Of a stretch of 60,134 bases of DNA, positions 52,894 to 60,134 are shown one piece after another (positions within the stretch are counted from its first letter, which is position 1; each line of letters starts with the position of its first letter). Source of the stretch: Lachnospiraceae bacterium (GTDB lineage Bacteria > Bacillota > Clostridia > Lachnospirales > Lachnospiraceae). The translations under genes were made by a program, and so were the position numbers. The notes under the pieces were generated by a model. The model was given only the letters and a program-made list of their open reading frames with translations. It searched no databases and was not told the origin of the DNA. The DNA is taken from positions 1-60,134 of the forward strand of contig CAAFZP010000055.1 in the NCBI GenBank assembly GCA_900767585.1, written 5' to 3'.

Positions 52894-52922
52894 ATTATAG
52901 CAAGGTATAGATATTTTCGCAA
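52894..52922 (-). promoter_or_regulatory. Sigma-A promoter of neuB
   Basis: Read on the minus strand: TTGCGA (52922-52917), 17 bases, TATAAT (52899-52894). A start near 52887 gives a leader of about 50 bases. No clear promoter was found for the divergent gene at 53049 in the rest of this 214-base gap, which holds only its ribosome site AAGGAGG. Confidence 0.65.
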
Positions 52923-53048
52923 TCGAAAGTAGCGTGATTCAGGTGGGTGAGAGCTGTGTAGATGATATATATGCCGCATAGTGATGTGTATGGTATATAG
53001 AAGAACGGAAACTCAGACACTTGCAGATGAAAAATAAGGAGGCAGGAA

Positions 53049-54677
53049 ATGGTACTCGCAGTTATCCCCGCACGTGGCGGGTCCAAAGGAATTCCAAGAA
53101 AAAATGTACGGCTGATGCACGGAAAACCTTTGATTTATTATTCCATTCAAAATGCACTTGCGTGCTCTTATATTGATGATGTGGTGGTGTCTTCCGATGA
53201 TGAAGAAATCCTAAGCATCGCTACGATGTATGGCGCAAAAGCCATGAACCGTAATAGTGCGCTGGCGCAGGATGCGGTGACACTGGATCCGGTGATTTAT
53301 GACGCCGTGCTCCGGATGGAACAGGAGACCGGGAAAACGTACGATGTGGTTGTAACATTGCAGGCGACCTCGCCGCTTCTGACGGTAGAGACACTGGATG
53401 GAGCGTTGAAATCATTTTTGGAAAGCGATTTTGACACGTATATCAGTGCAGTGAATAAACCGCATCTTTCCTGGACGACGAAGGATGGCAGATGTGTTCC
53501 GAATTACGAGAAACGTCTGAACCGTCAGCAGCTTCCGCCGAATTTCCTGGAGGCGGGTGCATTTTTGATCACAAGACGGGAATGTATGTCGGAGAGCAAC
53601 CGGATTGGGGCAAATGCATCTGTCTATGAGATGCCGGAGAAAGAGGCGATTGATATTGACAGTTATGCAGATTGGATCGTATGTGAGCAGGAGTTGTCGA
53701 AGAAACGGATTTTGTTCCGGGTAGATGGATACCGGGAGCTTGGCATGGGACATATCTACCGATGTCTGACACTTGCATACAGTCTGACGGGACAGGAGAT
53801 ATTATTTGTGACGCGTGAAGACCGGACAGAGGGCTATCAGAAATTATTGGATTCCCACATGCATGTCCAGTCGGTTGGCAGCGATAAGGAATTTTATGCA
53901 CTTGCAGGAAAATGGCAGCCGGATGTGATAGTCCATGACTGCCTGAATACCGAGCGGGAATATATCCTGCAGTTAAAACAGCTTGCAAAGCGCGTTGTGA
54001 CATTGGAGGATATTGGCTCCGGCGCCGATGTGGCAGATGCAACGATCAACGCATTGTATGAGGATGATAGCAAAGGTGAAAACTACTATTGGGGAGAAAA
54101 ATATGTCTGCCTGAAGGACGAATTCCTGATTGCACCATGTGCGAAGTACCATGAGCAGGTGAAGAAGGTGGTTGTGTTATTCGGCGGCAGTGATCCTTCG
54201 GATTTTACCTATCGCGCGTACAATCTGGCGAAGAAAATACATGCGGATTTCCCGCAGATCGGCTTCCGGTTTGTACTTGGTGCCGGATATGATAACCATG
54301 TACATAAGCTGTCGGATGATGAAGCCTGCAAGATCAAGGTGGTAACGGATATCAAACGCGTGAGTGATGCCCTGTCCGATGCGGATCTGGCGATTACCTC
54401 TCAAGGAAGAACCGTGTATGAGCTTGCAGCTATGGGGGTGCCTGCGATTGTCCTGGCGCAGAACGAGCGTGAGACGAAGCATACATTTGCCCAGATGCAC
54501 AATGGTTTCTTAAATCTTGGTATGGGAAATCAGGTGAGTGATGAAACATTGGAGAAGACCTTCCGGTTTGTCGTAGAGACTCCGCAGATCCGTGCGGAGA
54601 TGCGGAATCTCATGTTATCGCATGATCTGCGCAAAGGAATTGAACGTGTGAAACAGCTGATCTTAGCAGATGAGTAA
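53049..54677 (+). CDS. Fused CMP-nonulosonate synthetase and PseG-like hydrolase
   Basis: 542 residues. 1-218: cytidylyltransferase of the NeuA/PseF type (AVIPARGGSKGIPRKNVRLM, VVSSDDEEIL, LQATSPLLTVE). About 219-542: PseG-like UDP-sugar hydrolase of GT-B fold (VDGYRELGMGHIYRCLTLAY, VVLFGGSDPSDFTYRAY, TSQGRTVYELAAMGVPAIVL). In pseudaminate synthesis PseG removes UDP from the hexose before the NeuB-type condensation and PseF activates the product with CTP, so this protein covers the steps on both sides of the NeuB enzyme encoded divergently. Dehydratase, aminotransferase and acetyltransferase genes (PseB, C, H type) are not in the window. Confidence 0.9.
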   Translation: MVLAVIPARGGSKGIPRKNVRLMHGKPLIYYSIQNALACSYIDDVVVSSDDEEILSIATMYGAKAMNRNSALAQDAVTLDPVIYDAVLRMEQETGKTYDVVVTLQATSPLLTVETLDGALKSFLESDFDTYISAVNKPHLSWTTKDGRCVPNYEKRLNRQQLPPNFLEAGAFLITRRECMSESNRIGANASVYEMPEKEAIDIDSYADWIVCEQELSKKRILFRVDGYRELGMGHIYRCLTLAYSLTGQEILFVTREDRTEGYQKLLDSHMHVQSVGSDKEFYALAGKWQPDVIVHDCLNTEREYILQLKQLAKRVVTLEDIGSGADVADATINALYEDDSKGENYYWGEKYVCLKDEFLIAPCAKYHEQVKKVVVLFGGSDPSDFTYRAYNLAKKIHADFPQIGFRFVLGAGYDNHVHKLSDDEACKIKVVTDIKRVSDALSDADLAITSQGRTVYELAAMGVPAIVLAQNERETKHTFAQMHNGFLNLGMGNQVSDETLEKTFRFVVETPQIRAEMRNLMLSHDLRKGIERVKQLILADE

Positions 54678-54690
54678 TGGAATATTTATG

Positions 54691-54736
54691 CAGTTATGTC
54701 TGACTGATTCAGGATAAAGTCAGTCAGATATAACTG
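54691..54736. terminator. Long bidirectional hairpin
   Basis: CAGTTATGTCTGACTGA (54691-54707) and TCAGTCAGATATAACTG (54720-54736), 17 pairs with one wobble, loop of 12. It lies between convergent genes. T-tracts are poor on both sides. The right arm holds the stop (54720-54722) that the adjacent glycosyltransferase would use if its frameshift were repaired. Confidence 0.7.
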
Positions 54737-54751
54737 TATTTAGAATTTCGG

Positions 54752-55897
54752 TCAGGCGTATATCATAGGTATGATAGCGCTTGACTTTTTCATAGCCATT
54801 TTTGGCAATCTGTAACCGTTCTTCTTCGTGGGATAAATTAAATAATAATCAATCTTCTGGATCAGATCATCGACACTGTCATAGAGTACCAGATCCTCCC
54901 CGTGTATGAAATATTCTGCAAGCTCCGGCTGATAGTTGGACATGAGGAAACCACCGCATCCCATGATGTCAAACGCACGCTGTGGAATACCGGATTTGAT
55001 GGAGCGAAGTGTCATATTTAAATTAATTTTGCTGCATTTAAAGATCTTCGGCATCACACGTTCGGAATCTGCGATACCGCAGTTTTGTACATGTGGGAGC
55101 ATCGAAGAATCGCTTTGTGTATACAGATCAACATGAAAATGCCTGCTCACAGCATCCAGTGTATGCTTCCGTTCCAATTCCGTGCACCGGCAGTTGAGAT
55201 ACGTGTCTGCGATAATTCCTTTTAAATCTGCCTCGTAATCATCCGGGAGCGGATTGAAATCAACAGAAGAAACAAAGTCGGACACCCATTGATCCGAGAG
55301 CGCGTCTTCAATGAAATTATAGCCGTAGACATTTTGCTGGGCGGAGCAAAGTCCCTCCACATATCCACGCATATAAGCAGGAAGCTTATCGGAGATGTTA
55401 TCATAGCTGTTTTTCTCAGAGTACAGAGAACCAACAAAGGAAACGTCTGTGCCATACTTTTTCATATCCGCGTCAGATACTGTAACGTTGTCAAAATGCT
55501 CGATATCACATGCAAGCAGTGTGTGGAAACAGTTTCCCGGATTGCGGTGCCCGAATTTATCAAGCTGCAGCTTGTCAAACAGGAACAGACGGTTGTGAGG
55601 ATATTCCATTGTCTTTGAGTAAAGGGTAGAGCAAGGGCTATCCACGGTATAGGAAATATATGGAATACCAAAAGGCTTGCTTGCGCGTGCGATAATCGGT
55701 GAAAAGCAGACAGAAAGAATGGCACGTACATCTGTAGTTTGCTGAATGAGAGTGGCTAGACGGAACATGTAATCTTTGTCATAGTCCTGTGGCTCCCGGT
55801 CATTCATAAATTCAACGACATTATGACCAAGCCGGGTCAGACTTTTGAGGATGCCCGGTTCGCATATGCTATGATGTCTGCAAAAAATAATCTTCAT
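54752..55897 (-). CDS. CgeB-like glycosyltransferase, frameshifted near its 3' end
   Basis: 381 residues from the ATG at 55897 (MKIIFCRHHSICEPG), set by AGAGGAG upstream. N-terminal DUF3880-like part (ISYTVDSPCSTLYSKTM), C-terminal GT part (MPKIFKCSKINLNMTLRSIK, AFDIMGCGGFLMSNYQPELA). After IDYYL the frame continues as IYPTKKNGYRLPK and ends at 54752, unlike the paralogue at the right edge. Shifting the frame by one base near 54838-54850 restores EEERLQIAKNGYEKVKRYHT and runs to a stop at 54720-54722, matching QIAKNGYEKVKEYHS of the paralogue. So either a recent frameshift or a sequence error; about 35 conserved residues are replaced. Confidence 0.75.
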   Translation of the reverse strand: MKIIFCRHHSICEPGILKSLTRLGHNVVEFMNDREPQDYDKDYMFRLATLIQQTTDVRAILSVCFSPIIARASKPFGIPYISYTVDSPCSTLYSKTMEYPHNRLFLFDKLQLDKFGHRNPGNCFHTLLACDIEHFDNVTVSDADMKKYGTDVSFVGSLYSEKNSYDNISDKLPAYMRGYVEGLCSAQQNVYGYNFIEDALSDQWVSDFVSSVDFNPLPDDYEADLKGIIADTYLNCRCTELERKHTLDAVSRHFHVDLYTQSDSSMLPHVQNCGIADSERVMPKIFKCSKINLNMTLRSIKSGIPQRAFDIMGCGGFLMSNYQPELAEYFIHGEDLVLYDSVDDLIQKIDYYLIYPTKKNGYRLPKMAMKKSSAIIPMIYA

Positions 55898-55960
55898 GAC
55901 GTAGATACTCCTCTGAAACTTTTTGTACATTTTGTATTGTATTCAGGTTTATTTAAGGGA

Positions 55961-57022
55961 TTACACTTGCTTACATCGTTTGATTCCGGCAAGAGCAGGT
56001 GCATAGTCGCCAGCCTTCTCATAATAGGAGATTGCGTTTGCTTTGTCCCCCAGACATTCCAGAATCACTCCTACGTTGTAAAAGGCAGAATATGAATTGA
56101 CTCCATCCACGACGCAGGACGGAATCTGCGTGGCTGCGAGGAAGCTCTCGATTGCTTTCGAAAACTGTGCGTTGTTCATATAGATTAAACCAAGGACAAA
56201 CAGGTAATCTGCGTCACCTTTGAAATCGTCATAGACCGCTTCTAACATCAGGGCATCTGCAAACCGTTTTGTGTTGATCAGGCAGTAGCCGTAGAGGTTG
56301 ATGATGCTGTGAACATAGCTAAGCTTCGTGTCTAGTGGCAGTTCCATCGCCCGCTCAAAATAAGGAATCGCCTGCGCATACTGCTTGGAATAAAAATAAG
56401 AATTGCCAATCTGGTAAAGCGTGTAAGGGTCATCCGGCTGTGCTTCTAATTCCCGTAGCAAAAGCTTGAGATTCCGATTCGCCTTTTCGGTGCGGTATGT
56501 GTCATTCCCCTGATAGCCGACATGGGTGACATAGATTGGAGCATCAAAATAATCCGGCTCTGTGGATGTATCGAGTGGGACAATCTGCTCGTGGATCCGC
56601 CCTTCAAAATGATATAGCCTGCGGGAGAAGAGACGTGCGATCGGTTCCGTGCTGCTCATCGTCTGCCCATCGCTTTCGTACAGACTCTTGATGTGGATAT
56701 GACCGATGGAAGCAGGCATGGTCTGCATCTGTTCCAGCAGCTTCGGCATGTCGAACATATCGACAAATTCATCGGAATCTAAGAATAAAATCCAGTCGTT
56801 GCCAGCCTTTTGCACCGCGTAATTCCGGGCGGCAGAAAAATCATCACACCATGCGAACTCATACACACATGGGGTAATTGCAGATGCAATCTTTTTGGAG
56901 TCATCCGTAGAACCGGTGTCCACGACCACAATCTCACATCCAAGATCTTTGATCCGGTCTAAGCATATTTTTAAATTTTCGCATTCATTTTTCGTAATGA
57001 TGCATATGGATAGATTTGGCAT
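55961..57022 (-). CDS. Family 2 glycosyltransferase with TPR-like tail
   Basis: 353 residues from the ATG at 57022 (MPNLSICIITKNECENLKIC); a longer frame upstream lacks a ribosome site and family match. GT-A features: VVVDTGSTDDSKKIASAI, CDDFSAARNYAVQKA, LFLDSDEF as the DXD-type site, FEGRIHEQI. From about residue 200: tetratricopeptide-like repeats (DPYTLYQIGNSYFYSKQYAQ, YLFVLGLIYMNNAQFSKAIE, AFYNVGVILECLGDKANAIS), typical for clostridial GT2-TPR proteins. No membrane segments. Confidence 0.88.
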   Translation of the reverse strand: MPNLSICIITKNECENLKICLDRIKDLGCEIVVVDTGSTDDSKKIASAITPCVYEFAWCDDFSAARNYAVQKAGNDWILFLDSDEFVDMFDMPKLLEQMQTMPASIGHIHIKSLYESDGQTMSSTEPIARLFSRRLYHFEGRIHEQIVPLDTSTEPDYFDAPIYVTHVGYQGNDTYRTEKANRNLKLLLRELEAQPDDPYTLYQIGNSYFYSKQYAQAIPYFERAMELPLDTKLSYVHSIINLYGYCLINTKRFADALMLEAVYDDFKGDADYLFVLGLIYMNNAQFSKAIESFLAATQIPSCVVDGVNSYSAFYNVGVILECLGDKANAISYYEKAGDYAPALAGIKRCKQV

Positions 57023-57192
57023 GTTTTGTACGCTCCGTTTTCTGATGGTTCCATTATGGATGGGATTGCGAGAGGTGTCAAGCACAACCGTGATTCGGCG
57101 GCAATTTTGCTGCTAGATTTCAGGTTTTAATTGACATTCAGCTAGCATACAGATAAAGTGAAAGAAGATGAATGAACGCAATTTGACAGGAA

Positions 57193-57747
57193 ATGGATAA
57201 AATACAGAAAGGATATGTAACAGTGGGGATGCAGGAAGAACTGGAAATTGATAAAGGCTCGGAAGTTTATGCAAAGCTTCTGGCGCAGAAAGAGCGGGAA
57301 TGGCATGAGCAATACGATGCCCTGATAGATAGAAAGATAGAGATCTTTGATAAGCTTCTGCAGATGCATAGTGCGGAAAGCTACGCACTGATTGAAAAGC
57401 TTGTTGACGATGCGATGACAGAAACTGCTGCAAATCGGAATACATCGTATGCATGGATTATCATTTTTACGCAGATTTATCAGGCAGAGAAGAATGCCGG
57501 CGAAGTGTGGACACTGTTTGATCTTGCAGATGATTTGGAGAATCTGATAGCGATTGTACAACAGGTGAAATTCCTTTTGTGGGAAATCGTATTTCTGCAG
57601 GAGAAAGAGTCAGAAGAACTGCTTCGAAGCTTCGTAGCACAATATGATATGCAGCCGGAACTGTTACGGAATCTGGTTCGTATTTCTTGCCTGGAACCGG
57701 AAACTGTGATGGCCAGGTTAAGAAATGATATAAAGTTGACGCTGTAG
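57193..57747 (+). CDS. Hypothetical helical protein
   Basis: 184 residues, acidic and helical with no recognised motif; contains YDALIDRKIEIFDKLLQMHS, then LFDLADDLENLIAIVQQVKF. The start is uncertain: ATG at 57193 has AGGAA directly before it, and ATG at 57229 follows AAAGGA at longer distance. It lies ahead of a glycosyltransferase gene. Codon use fits the host. No function can be proposed. Confidence 0.6.
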   Translation: MDKIQKGYVTVGMQEELEIDKGSEVYAKLLAQKEREWHEQYDALIDRKIEIFDKLLQMHSAESYALIEKLVDDAMTETAANRNTSYAWIIIFTQIYQAEKNAGEVWTLFDLADDLENLIAIVQQVKFLLWEIVFLQEKESEELLRSFVAQYDMQPELLRNLVRISCLEPETVMARLRNDIKLTL

Positions 57748-57810
57748 AGATAGCAGGCCCATATACAAGTCATATGAATCGCAAATGTGTGCGTGATAAG
57801 AGGGTAAGAG

Positions 57811-58473
57811 ATGAACGAGAAAAAGATATGCTTCATCATGTGTACAAACAATGCACAGTATGAGGCGGAAGCAATGCATTTTATAAGTAAATTACATGTG
57901 CCGCAAGGGTATGAGGTTGATGCGATCAGCATCAAGGATGCGAAAAGTCTGACTTCCGGGTACAACGAGGGAATGCGCGCCAGTGATGCTAAATACAAGG
58001 TATATCTGCATCAGGATGTGATGATCGTGGAACCGGATTTTATCGCGAAATTGCTACATATATTTGAAAACCCGGAGATTGGTATGGTGGGCATGGTCGG
58101 AACCCCTCACTTACCGGAGAATAAAATCCCATGGTGGGCATGGCGTGTAGGGGCGTTGTATACATGCAATGTAAGTGCAATGGGGATGTTTGACTATGAA
58201 TATCCGAAAGAAGCAAAAAATGGTGTTATCGAGGTAGAGGCCATCGATGGACTTTTGATGGCTACGCAATACGATATTCCGTGGCGTGATGATCTGTTTG
58301 ATAAGTGGGATTTCTATGATGTATCACAGAGTCTGGAATTTATCCGGCATGGGTATAAGGTTGTGGTTCCGTATATGGAGACGCCGTGGTGTATTCATGA
58401 TGATGGATTCGTGAATCTGGTGAATTATTATGGAGAACGGGAAAAGCTATTGAAGGAGTATGGGACGATGTAG
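57811..58473 (+). CDS. Small glycosyltransferase-like protein (Glyco_tranf_2_5 type)
   Basis: 220 residues, a compact GT-A-like domain: KICFIMCTNNAQYEAEAMHF, ISIKDAKSLTSGYNEGMRAS, YKVYLHQDVMIVEPDFIAKL, and IEVEAIDGLLMATQYDIPWR. It is of the kind found in clostridial glycan loci, with HQDV replacing a strict DXD. The stop lies 28 bases before the acyltransferase ATG, so both are probably one unit. Confidence 0.78.
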   Translation: MNEKKICFIMCTNNAQYEAEAMHFISKLHVPQGYEVDAISIKDAKSLTSGYNEGMRASDAKYKVYLHQDVMIVEPDFIAKLLHIFENPEIGMVGMVGTPHLPENKIPWWAWRVGALYTCNVSAMGMFDYEYPKEAKNGVIEVEAIDGLLMATQYDIPWRDDLFDKWDFYDVSQSLEFIRHGYKVVVPYMETPWCIHDDGFVNLVNYYGEREKLLKEYGTM

Positions 58474-58501
58474 CTTTGTCAAAAAAGCAGGAGGCAGGAA
58501 T

Positions 58502-59536
58502 ATGTCGATTACATTAAATGTTCCACAATACAGTGTGACGGAAGATACTGTTTATTGGAATGATTTATTTGAAGAACATAAAAATTTGCCGATGTTGTGT
58601 ATCGGTCGGGACAGCTATATAGAAGAAACACAGGTGGAAGCCAATCCGGATCAGAATCTGTTGTACAGTATCCAGGTAGGACGCTATTCTTCCATTGCAA
58701 GAGATACCAAGATGATCATTGACTTAAACCATGATTACAAGCGGGTTTGCCAGGGGCGGGTAAGTGGTGTGGCATATCAGCGTCCGCATCTCACCCGCCG
58801 CAAAGGTCAGGTTATTATCATGAATGACTGTTGGATCGGAAATGGCGTGATCATGCTCGGGGGAATCACGATTGGCAATGGCGCGGTTGTGGCAGCGGGG
58901 GCTGTGGTTACGAAAGATGTACCACCGTATGCGATTGTTGCCGGGAATCCGGCGAAGGTGATAGGGTACCGGTTCGAGCCGGAGCAGATTGTCGCGCTCA
59001 ATAAGATCCGCTGGTGGAACTGGACTGCAGAGAAGGTCCGTGCGGCATCAGAGCTGTTGCTGGATGAGATAGATCCATTTATAGAAAGGTATCTGCCGGA
59101 AGCGGAACAGGAAATCGCCCGGATTCCGCAAATCGAAATCAATCCGATTGAAAAGATTTTGACCGGTGAAGATAAACGGTTGTTGTATATTCCTGATTTT
59201 GAACAGGACTATCCAACGTATCCGCGTGTGATCGATGCATTCGTGAGCTCCTATGCGAATACGAATTGTGAATTGCTGCTGTACGTAAAGGAGGATGCGT
59301 TTCTTCCGGACAAGCTCGCTGTATTGGATCGGTTGTTTGAGCAGTATGCGGATGTGGATTGTTATGTGAATGTATATGTGGGCAATCTGGAGGACGAACG
59401 GGGGCTGTTTGCACAGAGTGATGCGTATATTACAAACCGCAGTCTGGATAATGTAAGGCATATGGATATGGCAGATTTTTATGGGATACCTGTGATATCT
59501 TCGGTTGACCGGCCGATTTTCAAAGAACAATATTGA
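58502..59536 (+). CDS. Hexapeptide-repeat acyltransferase with extra C-terminal domain
   Basis: 344 residues from the ATG at 58502 (ribosome site AGGAGGCAGG). About 55-180 is a left-handed beta-helix of the CatB/xenobiotic acetyltransferase type: GRYSSIARDTKMIIDLNHDY (with the catalytic-type His), NDCWIGNGVIMLGGITIGNG, VVAAGAVVTKDVPPYAIVAG, NPAKVIGYRF. Residues about 215-344 are not part of that family: KRLLYIPDFEQDYPTYPRVI, LLLYVKEDAFLPDKLA, DMADFYGIPVISSVDRPIF look like the C-terminal half of a GT-B glycosyltransferase. Likely acetylates an amino sugar; the tail may bind a partner or a sugar nucleotide. Confidence 0.82.
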   Translation: MSITLNVPQYSVTEDTVYWNDLFEEHKNLPMLCIGRDSYIEETQVEANPDQNLLYSIQVGRYSSIARDTKMIIDLNHDYKRVCQGRVSGVAYQRPHLTRRKGQVIIMNDCWIGNGVIMLGGITIGNGAVVAAGAVVTKDVPPYAIVAGNPAKVIGYRFEPEQIVALNKIRWWNWTAEKVRAASELLLDEIDPFIERYLPEAEQEIARIPQIEINPIEKILTGEDKRLLYIPDFEQDYPTYPRVIDAFVSSYANTNCELLLYVKEDAFLPDKLAVLDRLFEQYADVDCYVNVYVGNLEDERGLFAQSDAYITNRSLDNVRHMDMADFYGIPVISSVDRPIFKEQY

Positions 59537-59618
59537 CGGATTCAGAGTTTCCTGATCAGGTTAGTTTCACTACATGAGTGAAAGTAGTGATTTTAGTGAA
59601 AACTGAAAAACATAATAA

Positions 59619-59649
59619 AGCCGGGATTAAATAATCCCGGCTGTTTTTA
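59619..59649. terminator. Bidirectional terminator at the right end
   Basis: AGCCGGGATTA (59619-59629) and TAATCCCGGCT (59632-59642), eleven perfect pairs, followed by GTTTTT on the plus strand; a T-rich run also follows on the minus strand. It serves the acyltransferase gene and the convergent CgeB-like gene, whose stop codon lies in the left arm. Confidence 0.88.
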
Positions 59650-60134
59650 ACATTGTCACTATTCTCACATCGTAACTGTGATATTCTTTCACTTTCTCGT
59701 ATCCATTTTTTGCAATCTGTTTCCGCTCGTCATCGTGTGCCAGATAATAGTCGATTTTGGCGAGCATATCCGGGATGCTGTCGTAGAGAACGATGTCCTC
59801 ATCCGGGACGAAAATCTCCGGGATTTCAGTCTGATAATTCGACAGTACGAAGCCGCCACATGCCATCAGGTCAAATATACGGAGTGGCAGTCCGGTTTTG
59901 ATTGGACGGTTCGTCATGTTCAGGTTGATCTTGCTGCATTTGATGATCTGCGGCATCATATTGTTCGAATCTGCACCGCCACGGCAGTTGACGTGTTTTA
60001 ATGGTGTGGTATCAGTCAGCGTCCAAAGGTCAAATTGATAGTTGATTCCCTGCTTTCGTAATTCCTCAAAATGCGTTCCGATTGCATTGCAAGTGCGGAT
60101 ACGCTCCTGTTCGGTGCATTTGTAACCGAGATAG
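59627..60134 (-). CDS. CgeB-like glycosyltransferase, 5' end missing (window edge)
   Basis: 169 codons present; the frame is open to the window edge. Starts in view with YLGYKCTEQERIRTCNAIGT, corresponding to YLNCRCTELERKHTLDAVSR of the paralogue at 54752. Then MPQIIKCSKINLNMTNRPIK, IFDLMACGGFVLSNYQTEIP and an intact C terminus QIAKNGYEKVKEYHS. It gives the reference for the frameshift seen in the other copy. Likely a cytosolic GT-B transferase of the glycan locus. Confidence 0.85.
   Translation of the reverse strand, partial: YLGYKCTEQERIRTCNAIGTHFEELRKQGINYQFDLWTLTDTTPLKHVNCRGGADSNNMMPQIIKCSKINLNMTNRPIKTGLPLRIFDLMACGGFVLSNYQTEIPEIFVPDEDIVLYDSIPDMLAKIDYYLAHDDERKQIAKNGYEKVKEYHSYDVRIVTMLKTAGII

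Noticed and set aside
59560..59606. Repeated TAGTGA and GTGAAA strings between the acyltransferase and the last terminator
   Set aside because: Short, imperfect and not regularly spaced; not a CRISPR or iteron array. No CRISPR arrays or tRNA genes were seen anywhere in the window.

Overview
The window looks like the chromosome of a motile, anaerobic Clostridia of the Lachnospiraceae type (Roseburia/Agathobacter/Butyrivibrio-like). This rests on gene order (mbl-flgF-flgG; comFC-yvyF-flgM-flgN-flgK-flgL-fliW-csrA; flaG-fliD-fliS-flagellin), strong AGGAGG ribosome sites and protein character. The species cannot be named from the sequence alone.

Layout. 1-0.8 kb: 3' part of an IS30-type transposase cut by the window edge. 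1.0-3.9 kb: two solo genes, a DivIVA-like coiled-coil protein with a striking 11-residue cysteine repeat and a PAS/GAF sensor without an output domain. 3.96-10.7 kb: mbl, the rod genes flgF and flgG, a rod-binding (FlgJ-N-like) gene, then recD2, comFC and yvyF, closed by a terminator. 10.75-22.3 kb: late flagellar genes, starting at a good sigma-28 promoter before flgM: flgM, flgN, two tandem flgK paralogues, flgL, fliW, csrA, flaG, fliD, fliS, a FliT/FlgN-like chaperone, and flagellin with its own sigma-28 promoter. CsrA-type GGA hairpins sit in the flaG and flagellin leaders, fitting FliW-CsrA-flagellin homeostasis.

22.3-60.1 kb: a glycan island directly behind flagellin. It opens with a Maf-type flagellin glycosyltransferase and a double glycosyltransferase, then a 1777-residue LicD/CDP-polyol-transferase/propeller protein and a cytidylyltransferase-oxidoreductase fusion. 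From about 36 to 48.7 kb lies an AT-rich cassette: an IspD/TarI-like cytidylyltransferase, an SDR, two TagF-like transferases, several glycosyltransferases and an FkbM methyltransferase. From 48.7 kb the base composition returns to that of the host: a cytidylyltransferase, two TIM-barrel isomerase-like genes (one apparently dead), NeuB, a fused CMP-nonulosonate synthetase/PseG hydrolase, CgeB-like and family-2 transferases and an acyltransferase.

Two themes unite the island. First, nearly all the recognisable donor chemistry is CMP/CDP-based: four cytidylyltransferase domains, four TagF-type modules, LicD and Maf. This suggests a polyol-phosphate plus nonulosonate glycan, plausibly on flagellin (inference). 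Second, a roughly 95-residue Rossmann-like module recurs in eight neighbouring proteins fused to unrelated catalytic domains; I regard it as the most interesting undescribed element. Two glycosyltransferase genes look broken: one by an in-frame amber codon, one by a 3' frameshift.
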